5,725 nt of DNA from Candidatus Fischerbacteria bacterium RBG_13_37_8 (GTDB lineage: Bacteria > Acidobacteriota > HRBIN11 > MFGW01), in assembly GCA_001780385.1 (NCBI GenBank), contig MFGW01000027.1, positions 3,868 to 9,592 on the forward strand. The letters are read 5' to 3'. The notes beneath the pieces were generated by a model that saw only the letters and a list, made by a program, of their open reading frames with translations, made no database searches and had not been told where the DNA came from. Of the stretch, positions 1 to 5,725 are shown piece after piece. A program made the translations under genes and the position numbers. How positions within the stretch are numbered: the stretch's first letter is position 1; each line of letters opens with the position of its first letter.

Positions 1-1
1 T

Positions 2-1150
2 ACATTCTGGGACAGCATAATAGTGGGTGCAGGACCTGCCGGTTGTCATGCAGGGTATCTGCTTGCCAGGCGAGGCTGGAAGATACTGATTCTTGAAAAG
101 GCTGAAAAACCGGGAACAACGACTGCATGCGGTGGTGCTATCTTTGCATTACTGGTGCAGAAATTAGGAATCGAGAATATTATCGAAAATGTGTGTTATG
201 ATGTAATAATTCGTTATAAAAATAAGATAAGCCACTATAAGAGTCGCTTCCCAATCACATTAATGATCCGCCGGTCAATTTTTGATAAATATCTTGCAAT
301 GAAAGCACAGCAGGCAGGCGCTGTTATTTTATGCGGAGTTTCGGCAAAATATATAAATAAATCAATGCCTACCATAAAATGTGTTTCATCACATTCAGCC
401 AAAGATTTTATCTTTAAAGGAAAATGCCTGATTCTTGCTGATGGACCAACTACTATTGGCAATAGCATTAACTTAGGTTTTAACAGACGCCATCAATTAT
501 TTATTCCCGCTATTAAAGCAGATGTTGAAGTGGATGAGAAACCGGATGCAATTGAATTTGTGGTCGAATCTGATTTTTTACATGCAGGATATTGCTGGGT
601 ATTTCCTAAAAAGAAGATTTTAAATATTGGTTTAGGTGGAATTACGTTAGTGAAGAATACTAAATTGCATGCAATTCTTGATTCATTTTTACAAAACTAT
701 TTTGACGGGAAACAGGTGAAAAAAATAAATATAAAGGGAGGAATTGTACCTCTTGAAACGGCAAAAAAATTTGCAGCCGGAAAAGTGCTGGTAATAGGAG
801 ATGCTGCGGGGCTTGTGAATCCTGTGACGGGTGGCGGAATTCACTATGCAATTAAAAGTGCGGAAATAGCTGCTTATCTAATAGGTAAGAAGTTAGTGAA
901 AAAACAAGAAATGAATTTACAGTCTTACAATACTCTGATAAAATTGAATTTATATTATCCCTGGTTGAAAACAATGAGGATAGTCTTGAATATTTTGCTG
1001 AAATCGGGTAAATATAAATCTTCAGGCTACTATTATTTTATGAAATGTTATTTTTTTATGCTATTGATGTTTAGCAATCTATTATATGCAAGGGGAAAAA
1101 CAAAAAATATGACAGGAGGTAAAAGTGCAAACAATGAAAAAAACAATTAA
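2..1150 (+). CDS. Geranylgeranyl reductase family FAD-dependent oxidoreductase (5' partial)
   Basis: Flavoprotein of the geranylgeranyl reductase (GGR) superfamily, whose members reduce isolated double bonds of prenyl chains on lipids, quinones or chlorophyll precursors. Seen: an N-terminal dinucleotide-binding fold with GAGPAG (26-43) and the acidic Glu ending the second beta strand (95-97); the family CGG motif (128-136); the YxWxFPK signature as YCWVFPK (590-610); and the second FAD motif GDAAGLVNPVTGGG beginning at 797. This set is characteristic of GGR rather than of general monooxygenases. The frame is open upstream of the GTG at 23: codons 2-22 read TFWDSII, the usual beta strand before GxGxxG. 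The true start is therefore just outside the window, with probably only a few residues missing. About 382 residues are present, near full length for the family. The C-terminus has an aromatic, hydrophobic stretch (about 1030-1090) that could touch the membrane. The 3' end overlaps the next gene, suggesting an operon. The substrate is unknown. Confidence 0.88.
   Translation, partial: TFWDSIIVGAGPAGCHAGYLLARRGWKILILEKAEKPGTTTACGGAIFALLVQKLGIENIIENVCYDVIIRYKNKISHYKSRFPITLMIRRSIFDKYLAMKAQQAGAVILCGVSAKYINKSMPTIKCVSSHSAKDFIFKGKCLILADGPTTIGNSINLGFNRRHQLFIPAIKADVEVDEKPDAIEFVVESDFLHAGYCWVFPKKKILNIGLGGITLVKNTKLHAILDSFLQNYFDGKQVKKINIKGGIVPLETAKKFAAGKVLVIGDAAGLVNPVTGGGIHYAIKSAEIAAYLIGKKLVKKQEMNLQSYNTLIKLNLYYPWLKTMRIVLNILLKSGKYKSSGYYYFMKCYFFMLLMFSNLLYARGKTKNMTGGKSANNEKNN
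1114..1120 (+). promoter_or_regulatory. Strong Shine-Dalgarno inside the preceding gene
   Basis: AGGAGGT is a near-perfect anti-16S match located inside the last codons of the reductase gene. The AGGAGG core ends 5 bases before the GTG at 1125 but 14 bases before the ATG at 1134. Spacing therefore favours the GTG start for the lipocalin-like gene. Its placement suggests translation of the second gene is coupled to, or re-initiates after, translation of the first. Confidence 0.75.
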
Positions 1151-2183
1151 TAAAATAGTATTGATCTCAATAGGAATTATAATTGCATCTGTATCATTTG
1201 CCCAGGATCAAGAAGAAGCAATTGCGAGCATGAAAATTCCCTGGGACAGTTATGTAGAGTGGTGGTATTTTAATGGTGCATTGCTTTTACAGGATGATGT
1301 GCAGCAGGTCTCATTTCCTTTTATTCTAATACTGGGACATGAGAGCCGGGTCATGACTGCCGGGAATCCACCACGACAATTGCTTATGACAATATTAATA
1401 GATTATCATGACGAACCGGGCATGATTTCAGATTCACATACTAATATGAACCCCGGGGATGGGATAAATAAATATCTTAATCCTGACCTGAAGAATTTTT
1501 ATTATTCATTGCCTGAAGAGAGAATAATTGTTCAAAGAGAAAAGGAAGATTTTATTATTAATGTTAAGAACAAATCTGAGGTAGCCTTATATCTCAGAGT
1601 CAAGCTCCTGCATCCTGTGGAAGCACAAAGTTGCGCCGGTTTATTGAAATTAGATGAACAGCTTCCGCTTCTTGCCTATGATTATCCTGTGGTTGAATAT
1701 AGCGGAGAAGTAACACTGAAAGGCAAAAAATTTAATGTGGCGAAAGGATCAGGTTACATTGACTATAATGCCTGGCGCGTTCAATGGACGAAGACAGTTA
1801 AGGAATGGTTTTGGTTCAGTGCATTGACAGATGACTACCAGGCAACATTTTTTGGCATTCGCACTGCCGAACATGATTTCATTGAATATGATATTCGTTC
1901 TTTGACATTATTAGACAGGAAAAATAGCGCAATAAAGGAATACTGCGGTGATCAAATAAATGTTCATGTCAAAGAAAATAAATCCGAAGACAGCGCGGTT
2001 ATTACACTCACTACGAATGATGTTTCCTTGATACTTGAAGCAGAACGTGACTGGTCATATCTGCTCAACCGACCAGAATATATAAATGATATGCATTTCA
2101 CCGAAATTAAAATGACATATGATAATAAAAATTATTTCGGTTTTGCTTTCATAGAATTTCTTGATTCAATAATGGCACAATAA
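1125..2183 (+). CDS. Exported CrtC/AttH-type lipocalin-like protein
   Basis: Protein of 352 residues resembling the carotenoid 1,2-hydratase (CrtC, hydroxyneurosporene synthase) / AttH lipocalin-like superfamily (Pfam CrtC, PF07143, with a second lipocalin half). Seen: a Sec-type signal peptide, with basic residues MKKTINK, a hydrophobic core at residues 11-25 and a probable cleavage after SFA at 26. Next comes the family hallmark EWWYFNG at residues 45-51. The second half opens with YPVVEYSGEVTLKGK (187-201) and has a GSGYIDYNAW segment (208-217) and EWFWFSA (227-233), matching the usual GxWxDxxWG and GWDWF blocks. CrtC hydrates the terminal double bond of acyclic carotenoids, but many family members have no known activity. 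The GTG start is chosen for its ribosome binding site; an ATG start at 1134 would keep the signal peptide. It overlaps the reductase by 26 bases. A periplasmic or outer-face role on an isoprenoid is inferred from context. Confidence 0.8.
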   Translation: MQTMKKTINKIVLISIGIIIASVSFAQDQEEAIASMKIPWDSYVEWWYFNGALLLQDDVQQVSFPFILILGHESRVMTAGNPPRQLLMTILIDYHDEPGMISDSHTNMNPGDGINKYLNPDLKNFYYSLPEERIIVQREKEDFIINVKNKSEVALYLRVKLLHPVEAQSCAGLLKLDEQLPLLAYDYPVVEYSGEVTLKGKKFNVAKGSGYIDYNAWRVQWTKTVKEWFWFSALTDDYQATFFGIRTAEHDFIEYDIRSLTLLDRKNSAIKEYCGDQINVHVKENKSEDSAVITLTTNDVSLILEAERDWSYLLNRPEYINDMHFTEIKMTYDNKNYFGFAFIEFLDSIMAQ

Positions 2184-2238
2184 TTAATAAATGCAATATT
2201 AAGAATATGGCCGTCAGAGAATTGCAGCAAAAATAACT

Positions 2239-3090
2239 ATGGCTAATGAAAATGTAATCATCGATTATTTTGACACATGCGAAATTCATTATAGAAGATT
2301 ATGGGATTTACAAAATAGTATGGCAATGCACTATGGCTATTGGGATGAAACTACTAAAAATTTCCCCGATGCATTGAAAAATGAAAATATATTATTAGCA
2401 CAATTAATACAGGTTCAAAGGGATGATATTATTCTTGATGCGGGAAGCGGTGTGGGCGGATCAGCTATTTTTCTTGCAAAAGAATTTGGATGCAAAGTTA
2501 TCGGTGTCACATTGAGTGAAAAACAGGTTGCGACATCCCGACTCAACGCAAAAAAACATAATATTGCGCATCTGGTAGAATTTCATCAGAAAGATTATCT
2601 TGATACAGGTTTTCCTGATGGATATTTTAGTGTAGTGTGGGCAGTGGAAAGCATATGTTATTGCGCCGATAAAAAAGATTTCCTTTCGGAATCATCCAGG
2701 CTCCTTCAGAAAAATGGAAGAATTATTATTGCGGATGGTTTTCTTAAAGAAGGTTCCCTGAACAATACCGAAGAAAAACAAATGCGCCTATGGCTTGAAG
2801 GATGGGGAATTCCAAATCTTTCACGTGAAAGTGAATTTACACGATATCTTGAACCGCTGCAATTTAAGAGTATTGAATTTAAAGATTGCACAAAACATGT
2901 TATGCCATCTTCACAACGTATGTATTATCCCAGCCTTGCAGTTTATCCGTTTATCAAGATTTTGGAGTGGCTCAGAATAAGAAAAAAAATTCAGACACAG
3001 CATGTGATAGGAGCAATTTATCAATATATTACTCTCCGAAAAAAAATATGGAAGTACGGTATTTATCTGGGGGTCGGAGCTAAACATTAG
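2239..3090 (+). CDS. SAM-dependent methyltransferase, tocopherol/prenyl methyltransferase-like
   Basis: Class I methyltransferase of 283 residues, probably cytoplasmic. Seen: MHYGYWDE at 30-37, the pre-core motif typical of the gamma-tocopherol and geranyl-diphosphate C-methyltransferase group; SAM motif I ILDAGSGVGG at 65-74; the strand VIGVTLSEKQ at 87-96, which follows motif I; an acidic KD at 118-119; VVWAVES at 132-138, equivalent to the VWSxES active-site block of the same group; and LLQKNGRIIIADG at 155-167, the motif III strand. The C-terminal tail, ending WKYGIYLGVGAKH, also follows the tocopherol methyltransferase layout. The acceptor could be a prenylquinone ring, a prenyl diphosphate or a related terpene; the sequence cannot decide. 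It lies 55 bases after the lipocalin-like gene with no terminator between, so it is probably co-transcribed. No clear Shine-Dalgarno precedes the ATG. An alternative reading is a generic UbiE-like or cyclopropane-synthase-like enzyme, less likely given MHYGYWD and VES. Confidence 0.82.
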   Translation: MANENVIIDYFDTCEIHYRRLWDLQNSMAMHYGYWDETTKNFPDALKNENILLAQLIQVQRDDIILDAGSGVGGSAIFLAKEFGCKVIGVTLSEKQVATSRLNAKKHNIAHLVEFHQKDYLDTGFPDGYFSVVWAVESICYCADKKDFLSESSRLLQKNGRIIIADGFLKEGSLNNTEEKQMRLWLEGWGIPNLSRESEFTRYLEPLQFKSIEFKDCTKHVMPSSQRMYYPSLAVYPFIKILEWLRIRKKIQTQHVIGAIYQYITLRKKIWKYGIYLGVGAKH

Positions 3091-3168
3091 ACACTCTCAC
3101 AGCGTAGGTCTGCAGGGCATTTCAAGGATGCCATATGAAAATTTCAGCAAAAAACGAAAAAGGAGAAT

Positions 3169-3207
3169 AGGGAATGGGGAATGCGAAACTTCCTCATTCC
3201 CTGTTTT
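3169..3207 (+). terminator. Factor-independent terminator after the methyltransferase gene
   Basis: A 13-bp stem pairs AGGGAATGGGGAA (3169-3181) with TTCCTCATTCCCT (3190-3202). It has a single G-T wobble, an 8-base loop, and GTTTTCCTT immediately after. An A-rich tract (3149-3160) precedes it. It lies about 80 bases past the methyltransferase stop and directly before the next gene's promoter, so it probably closes the isoprenoid-type operon. Confidence 0.75.
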
Positions 3208-3209
3208 CC

Positions 3210-3238
3210 TTGACTTGCTATCCCCTTTATGTTTAAAT
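3210..3238 (+). promoter_or_regulatory. Putative sigma-70 promoter of the PLP enzyme gene
   Basis: TTGACT (3210-3215, five of six matches to the -35 consensus) and TTAAAT (3233-3238, four of six to the -10) are separated by the ideal 17 bases. Transcription would start near 3245, giving a leader of about 25 bases before the ATG at 3270. An ATG at 3237 would lie inside the -10 element, which argues against it as the start. This is a pattern match only. Confidence 0.5.
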
Positions 3239-3269
3239 GCTTCATTATTTATGCCTATTGGAGAGCGCT

Positions 3270-4559
3270 ATGTTTGAGAAAAAAAATTTGACAAAGTGTT
3301 CATTTGACACAAAAACTGTTCATGCGGGACAATCCCCGGATCCGTCTACGGGCGCCATCAATACACCCGTGTATTTAACTGCTACCTATGTGCTTGAACA
3401 ACTGGGAAAAGATAAAAATCATCACTATGCACGCAGCAGTAATCCTACCCGGACTGTACTGGAACAACTCCTGGCTGAATTGGAAGGTTCACGTTACGGC
3501 GTTGCGTTTTCATCCGGCATGTCCGCCGCTGATGCAATAGTGCGTGCATGGCTTAAGCAGGGAGACCATGTTGTGGTTGGCGATGACGTGTACGGCGGAA
3601 TATTCAGGCTCTTTGAGTATAATTATAAAAAATATGGACTGGCTTTTGATTACGTGGACACAACCGTCGTTAAAAATATTGAAACAGCAATCAAACCATC
3701 AACCCGCATGATCTGGCTTGAAACTCCTACTAATCCACTGCTGAAAGTCACTGATCTAATATGCGTCTGTAAACTGCTTGCGTTAATAAATGAGACCAGG
3801 CAAGATGATGAAAAAATTCTTAGCGTAATAGATAATACTTTCATGACACCTTATTTCATGCGTCCACTGGAATTTGGTATTGATATTGTTTTTCATTCGA
3901 CCACAAAATTTTTTAGCGGTCACAATCAAATGGTGGGTGGTGCTGTTATTGTCAGGGATGATCCAAAGCGCTGGTATTATGGTGAAACGAGCAAAATGGT
4001 TTTTGATGCAGAAGCCGGTCATGAGAAAAAATTAATCAATGAAAATGCCAATCTGCTCTATACGGGCATACAATTTATTCAGAATGCTGTTGGAGCTATT
4101 CCCTCACCGTTTGATTGTTGGCTTACCATTATGGGCACTAAAACACTTGCACTCCGTATGCAGAGAAGTGATGATAGTGCGCGCAAGATTGCAGATTTTC
4201 TCAGTAAGCATCCGAAAGTAAAGAAAGTGTATTATCCCGGTCTTGCAACACATCTGAACTATAATATTGCGAAAGAACAAATGACAGGCTTTGGTGCAAT
4301 GATTTCTTTCGAAGTGCAAGGAACTATTACAGATGCAATTACTTTCATGAATTCAGTCAAATTATGGTCTTTAGCAGAATCACTTGGCGCCGTGGAATCC
4401 ATGGTCACGCATCCTGCAAGTATGAGTCATGTTTCAGTACCGGCAGAGGTTCGCCATTCACGCGGTATCTCTGATGGATTGATTCGCCTCTCCGTGGGCA
4501 TAGAATCAGCACACGATCTTATCGCTGATCTTGACCAGGCATTACAACACAGAACATAG
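3270..4559 (+). CDS. PLP-dependent Cys/Met metabolism (trans-sulfuration) enzyme
   Basis: Fold-type I PLP enzyme of 429 residues in the Cys/Met metabolism family (PF01053): cystathionine gamma-synthase, cystathionine beta- or gamma-lyase, or O-acetylhomoserine sulfhydrylase. Seen: KTVHAGQSPDPSTGAINTPV at 15-34; YAR at 53-55, the phosphate-binding Tyr/Arg from the partner subunit; SSGMSA at 81-86; cofactor-stacking Tyr108; Asp188 in VIDNT; Schiff-base Lys213 in STTKFFSGH; the SLGAVES block at 371-377 followed by HPASMSH; and Arg406 in LIRLSVG, the substrate-carboxylate arginine. The ATG at 3270 is preferred over one at 3237: GGAG (3260-3263) sits 6 bases upstream and the probable promoter overlaps 3237. 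The protein is longer than the usual 380-400 residues because of an insertion at about 231-263, between the PLP lysine region and IQFIQNAVGA. HPASMSH and the overall sequence lean toward gamma-synthase/gamma-lyase, but reaction specificity is not settled. It has its own promoter. Confidence 0.9.
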   Translation: MFEKKNLTKCSFDTKTVHAGQSPDPSTGAINTPVYLTATYVLEQLGKDKNHHYARSSNPTRTVLEQLLAELEGSRYGVAFSSGMSAADAIVRAWLKQGDHVVVGDDVYGGIFRLFEYNYKKYGLAFDYVDTTVVKNIETAIKPSTRMIWLETPTNPLLKVTDLICVCKLLALINETRQDDEKILSVIDNTFMTPYFMRPLEFGIDIVFHSTTKFFSGHNQMVGGAVIVRDDPKRWYYGETSKMVFDAEAGHEKKLINENANLLYTGIQFIQNAVGAIPSPFDCWLTIMGTKTLALRMQRSDDSARKIADFLSKHPKVKKVYYPGLATHLNYNIAKEQMTGFGAMISFEVQGTITDAITFMNSVKLWSLAESLGAVESMVTHPASMSHVSVPAEVRHSRGISDGLIRLSVGIESAHDLIADLDQALQHRT

Positions 4560-4583
4560 CGTCGCCTTGCGACGCTATGTTCT
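4551..4583 (+). terminator. Perfect 15-bp hairpin overlapping the stop codon
   Basis: AGAACATAGCGTCGC (4551-4565) is exactly complementary to 4569-4583, with a 3-base CTT loop. The last two sense codons and the TAG of the PLP enzyme gene lie in the left arm. The stem is long and GC-rich at its tip, but no T-run follows on the plus strand. It could be an atypical terminator or an RNA 3'-end stabiliser, or act on both strands between the convergent genes. The inverted repeat is certain; its role is inferred. Confidence 0.6.
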
Positions 4584-4848
4584 GATAATGTCACTGTTGA
4601 ATAGATTCTTCTTGCCGGGATTTCAGAATAGGCTTTTAAGAAATGCGCCATAATGAGCTTGGTAGGTAATTGAGCAAGGCACAAAGGCACAAAGTTTTAA
4701 AAGGGCAATGAAAGGATTAGGGAAGTTAAAGGCGTAAAATCAGTTTTATTGAAAGGCAAGGGAGTAGCAATGAATAAGAAGCATATTATGCAATGGCATA
4801 ATTACAGAGGGATTGTGTTATCGGAATTATAAAGGAGATGGCGATAAT
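4584..4848. other. Intergenic region between convergent genes, no gene seen
   Basis: No reading frame here resembles a protein. Visible structure is limited to two tandem copies of AGGCACAA (4677-4692) and a small 7-bp inverted repeat, ATTATGC (4785-4791) with GCATAAT (4796-4802). The inverted repeat lies about 47 bases beyond the minus-strand stop codon. It could be a weak terminator remnant for the minus-strand gene, but no convincing T-run follows it in that direction. Confidence 0.5.
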
Positions 4849-5725
4849 TTAAGCAGTTAGGAGATGAAGGAGTTCATCGATGGAATGATTAATTTTGGCA
4901 TAAGCATTTTCGATTTTAGAGCAGGGTTGATAGGAAGCATTGGGGAGAGAATTGAAGAGAGGAGCGCAAATGGGGCCGAATATTTTGGAATGGAAGAGAG
5001 TAAAGATAATGCACACTATTTTTCCGAAATCAGTAAGGAGATATGAATAAGAATGATCGATGCGTTGTAGGATACCGTGAGCTTTTAATTTACGTACATC
5101 ATAACGCAGTTGGTCGATGGTATAAGAATAAGGAGACAAAGAGAAGGAGGCGAGAATAGAGAGATACAAATCATTTGTTTTCCATGCAGTGCAGGCATAG
5201 GATGAATGCAGGAGGACGTGCATAATGCGGAGTAATCTTTTATTATTGAGTTGTATTCCTGGGATAGAAGTATTTCCTATGGTTACAGGTTTAGCCAGTA
5301 AAAGAACAGAGAGATTTTATCAGCGGTTAAGGTAATTAATCCAAGGTCGCAGGCACGTTGAAATAGTTTACGTAAGGGGAGGCTTCTTTTAAAGATGAAG
5401 TTAAGCGCATATTCAATTTGGCAGATGCTGTAGGAACGATGTATCTCCATTGCTTTTTTTTCTTTAGCGCTGAATTCAGGTCCTACAATATAGGTCCAAT
5501 AGTCAAGTCGTTGCTGGATGATGTCACAAGAAAGTTCATCTGCGAAAGCTTGGAGGATAGAAGGATTTTCAACCGAGGTAAATGCATTATCATTTTTTTT
5601 GAAGCGAATGCCTGATTGTTTGAGTTTTACTTCCATATATGAGTGACCGTTGAGCCAATAGCTGGCGACAAAAGGAAGAAAGGAAGCGATACGAACTATT
5701 ATAGGACCTAAGACAGGATCAACGA
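4849..5725 (-). pseudogene. Disrupted gene of an uncharacterised protein family, internal deletion with frameshift (5' end outside window)
   Basis: Two minus-strand fragments in different frames read as parts of one protein. The upstream fragment (5723 down to the stop at 5283) begins VDPVLGPIIVRIASFLPF and continues with YWLNGHSY, FRKNDNAF-like FKKNDNAF, RLDYWTYIVGPEFSAKEKK and IEYALNFIFKRSLPLRKLF, ending at KISLFF. The downstream fragment is open from about 5316 to its stop at 4849. It reads LAKPVTIGNTSIPGI, then LRYDVRKLKAHGILQR and YLLTDFGK, which look like a winged-helix recognition helix and wing, and ends DELLHLLTA. I recall a widespread hypothetical family, roughly 430-460 residues, with these blocks in this order. 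Between them it has about 100 further residues (a GVRL... to ...LLQRLALP segment) that are absent here. The joint lies near 5296-5315 and shifts the frame. Function is unknown; DNA binding by the C-terminal part is inferred. The Met codons at 5636 and 5223 are internal, not starts. Confidence 0.68.

Noticed and set aside
23..25. GTG as the start codon of the reductase gene
   Set aside because: The frame is open upstream, and codons 2-22 encode the expected beta strand (SII before VGAGPAG). The GTG is the Val of that strand, so the gene is cut by the window edge.
2795..3083. Two short plus-strand frames inside the methyltransferase gene
   Set aside because: They lie in alternative frames wholly within a gene whose own frame carries conserved methyltransferase sequence to its natural end.
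3116..3132. Small hairpin GGCAT/ATGCC downstream of the methyltransferase gene
   Set aside because: Only 5 bp with a 7-base loop and no T-run. The stronger hairpin at 3169-3202 explains termination.
3237..3239. ATG start giving a 440-residue PLP enzyme
   Set aside because: It falls within the probable -10 element and has no ribosome binding site. The ATG at 3270 has GGAG at good spacing and gives the usual family N-terminus.
4427..4690. Minus-strand 87-residue reading frame
   Set aside because: Mostly antisense to the PLP enzyme gene, with no recognisable motif, and it reads through the hairpin. It is a shadow of the real gene.
4677..4692. Two tandem 8-base copies of AGGCACAA
   Set aside because: Two short copies are expected by chance, and no further copies or spacer pattern suggests an array or attachment site.
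4864..5046. Plus-strand 60-residue reading frame opposite the pseudogene
   Set aside because: It is antisense to the conserved C-terminal block on the minus strand and has no family resemblance.
4560..5725. Mobile element as the source of the disrupted minus-strand gene
   Set aside because: No terminal inverted repeats, target-site duplication or transposase motif (such as DDE or HUH) could be identified, so an insertion element is not supported.

Overview
The window is an AT-rich bacterial chromosomal segment. It has four plus-strand protein genes followed by the remains of one minus-strand gene. No rRNA, tRNA, CRISPR array, insertion sequence or replication origin is visible. The Sec-type signal peptide on a lipocalin-like protein, the strong AGGAGGT ribosome binding site and the CrtC/AttH-type family suggest a bacterium, probably Gram-negative. 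The sequence alone does not fix the taxon.

Region 1 (2-3090) looks like one transcription unit of three genes. The first is an FAD-dependent geranylgeranyl-reductase-family enzyme that lacks only its extreme N-terminus at the window edge. The second overlaps it by 26 bases and is an exported CrtC/AttH-type lipocalin-fold protein. The third, 55 bases further on, is a class I SAM methyltransferase resembling the gamma-tocopherol / prenyl-diphosphate methyltransferase group. Prenyl-chain reduction, a carotenoid-hydratase-like fold and small-molecule methylation together point to tailoring of an isoprenoid, such as a prenyl lipid, prenylquinone or carotenoid-like terpene. The product is not known. 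No prenyl synthase or terpene cyclase is in view, so any such partner would lie upstream of the window.

Region 2 (3091-3269) separates that unit from the next. A good factor-independent terminator (3169-3207) is followed at once by a plausible sigma-70 promoter (3210-3238).

Region 3 (3270-4583) is a single PLP-dependent trans-sulfuration enzyme gene of the cystathionine gamma-synthase / gamma-lyase / beta-lyase family. Its stop codon sits inside a perfect 15-bp inverted repeat. It has its own signals and is probably independent of the isoprenoid-type genes.

Region 4 (4584-4848) is a 265-base stretch between convergent genes with no supportable gene. Region 5 (4849-5725, minus strand) holds two fragments in different frames. 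They read as the N-terminal and C-terminal parts of one uncharacterised protein family, with roughly 100 central residues missing at the joint. I interpret it as a pseudogene made by an internal deletion with a frameshift. Its 5' end lies beyond the window.

Functional calls rest on visible motifs and remembered family patterns. No database search was run.
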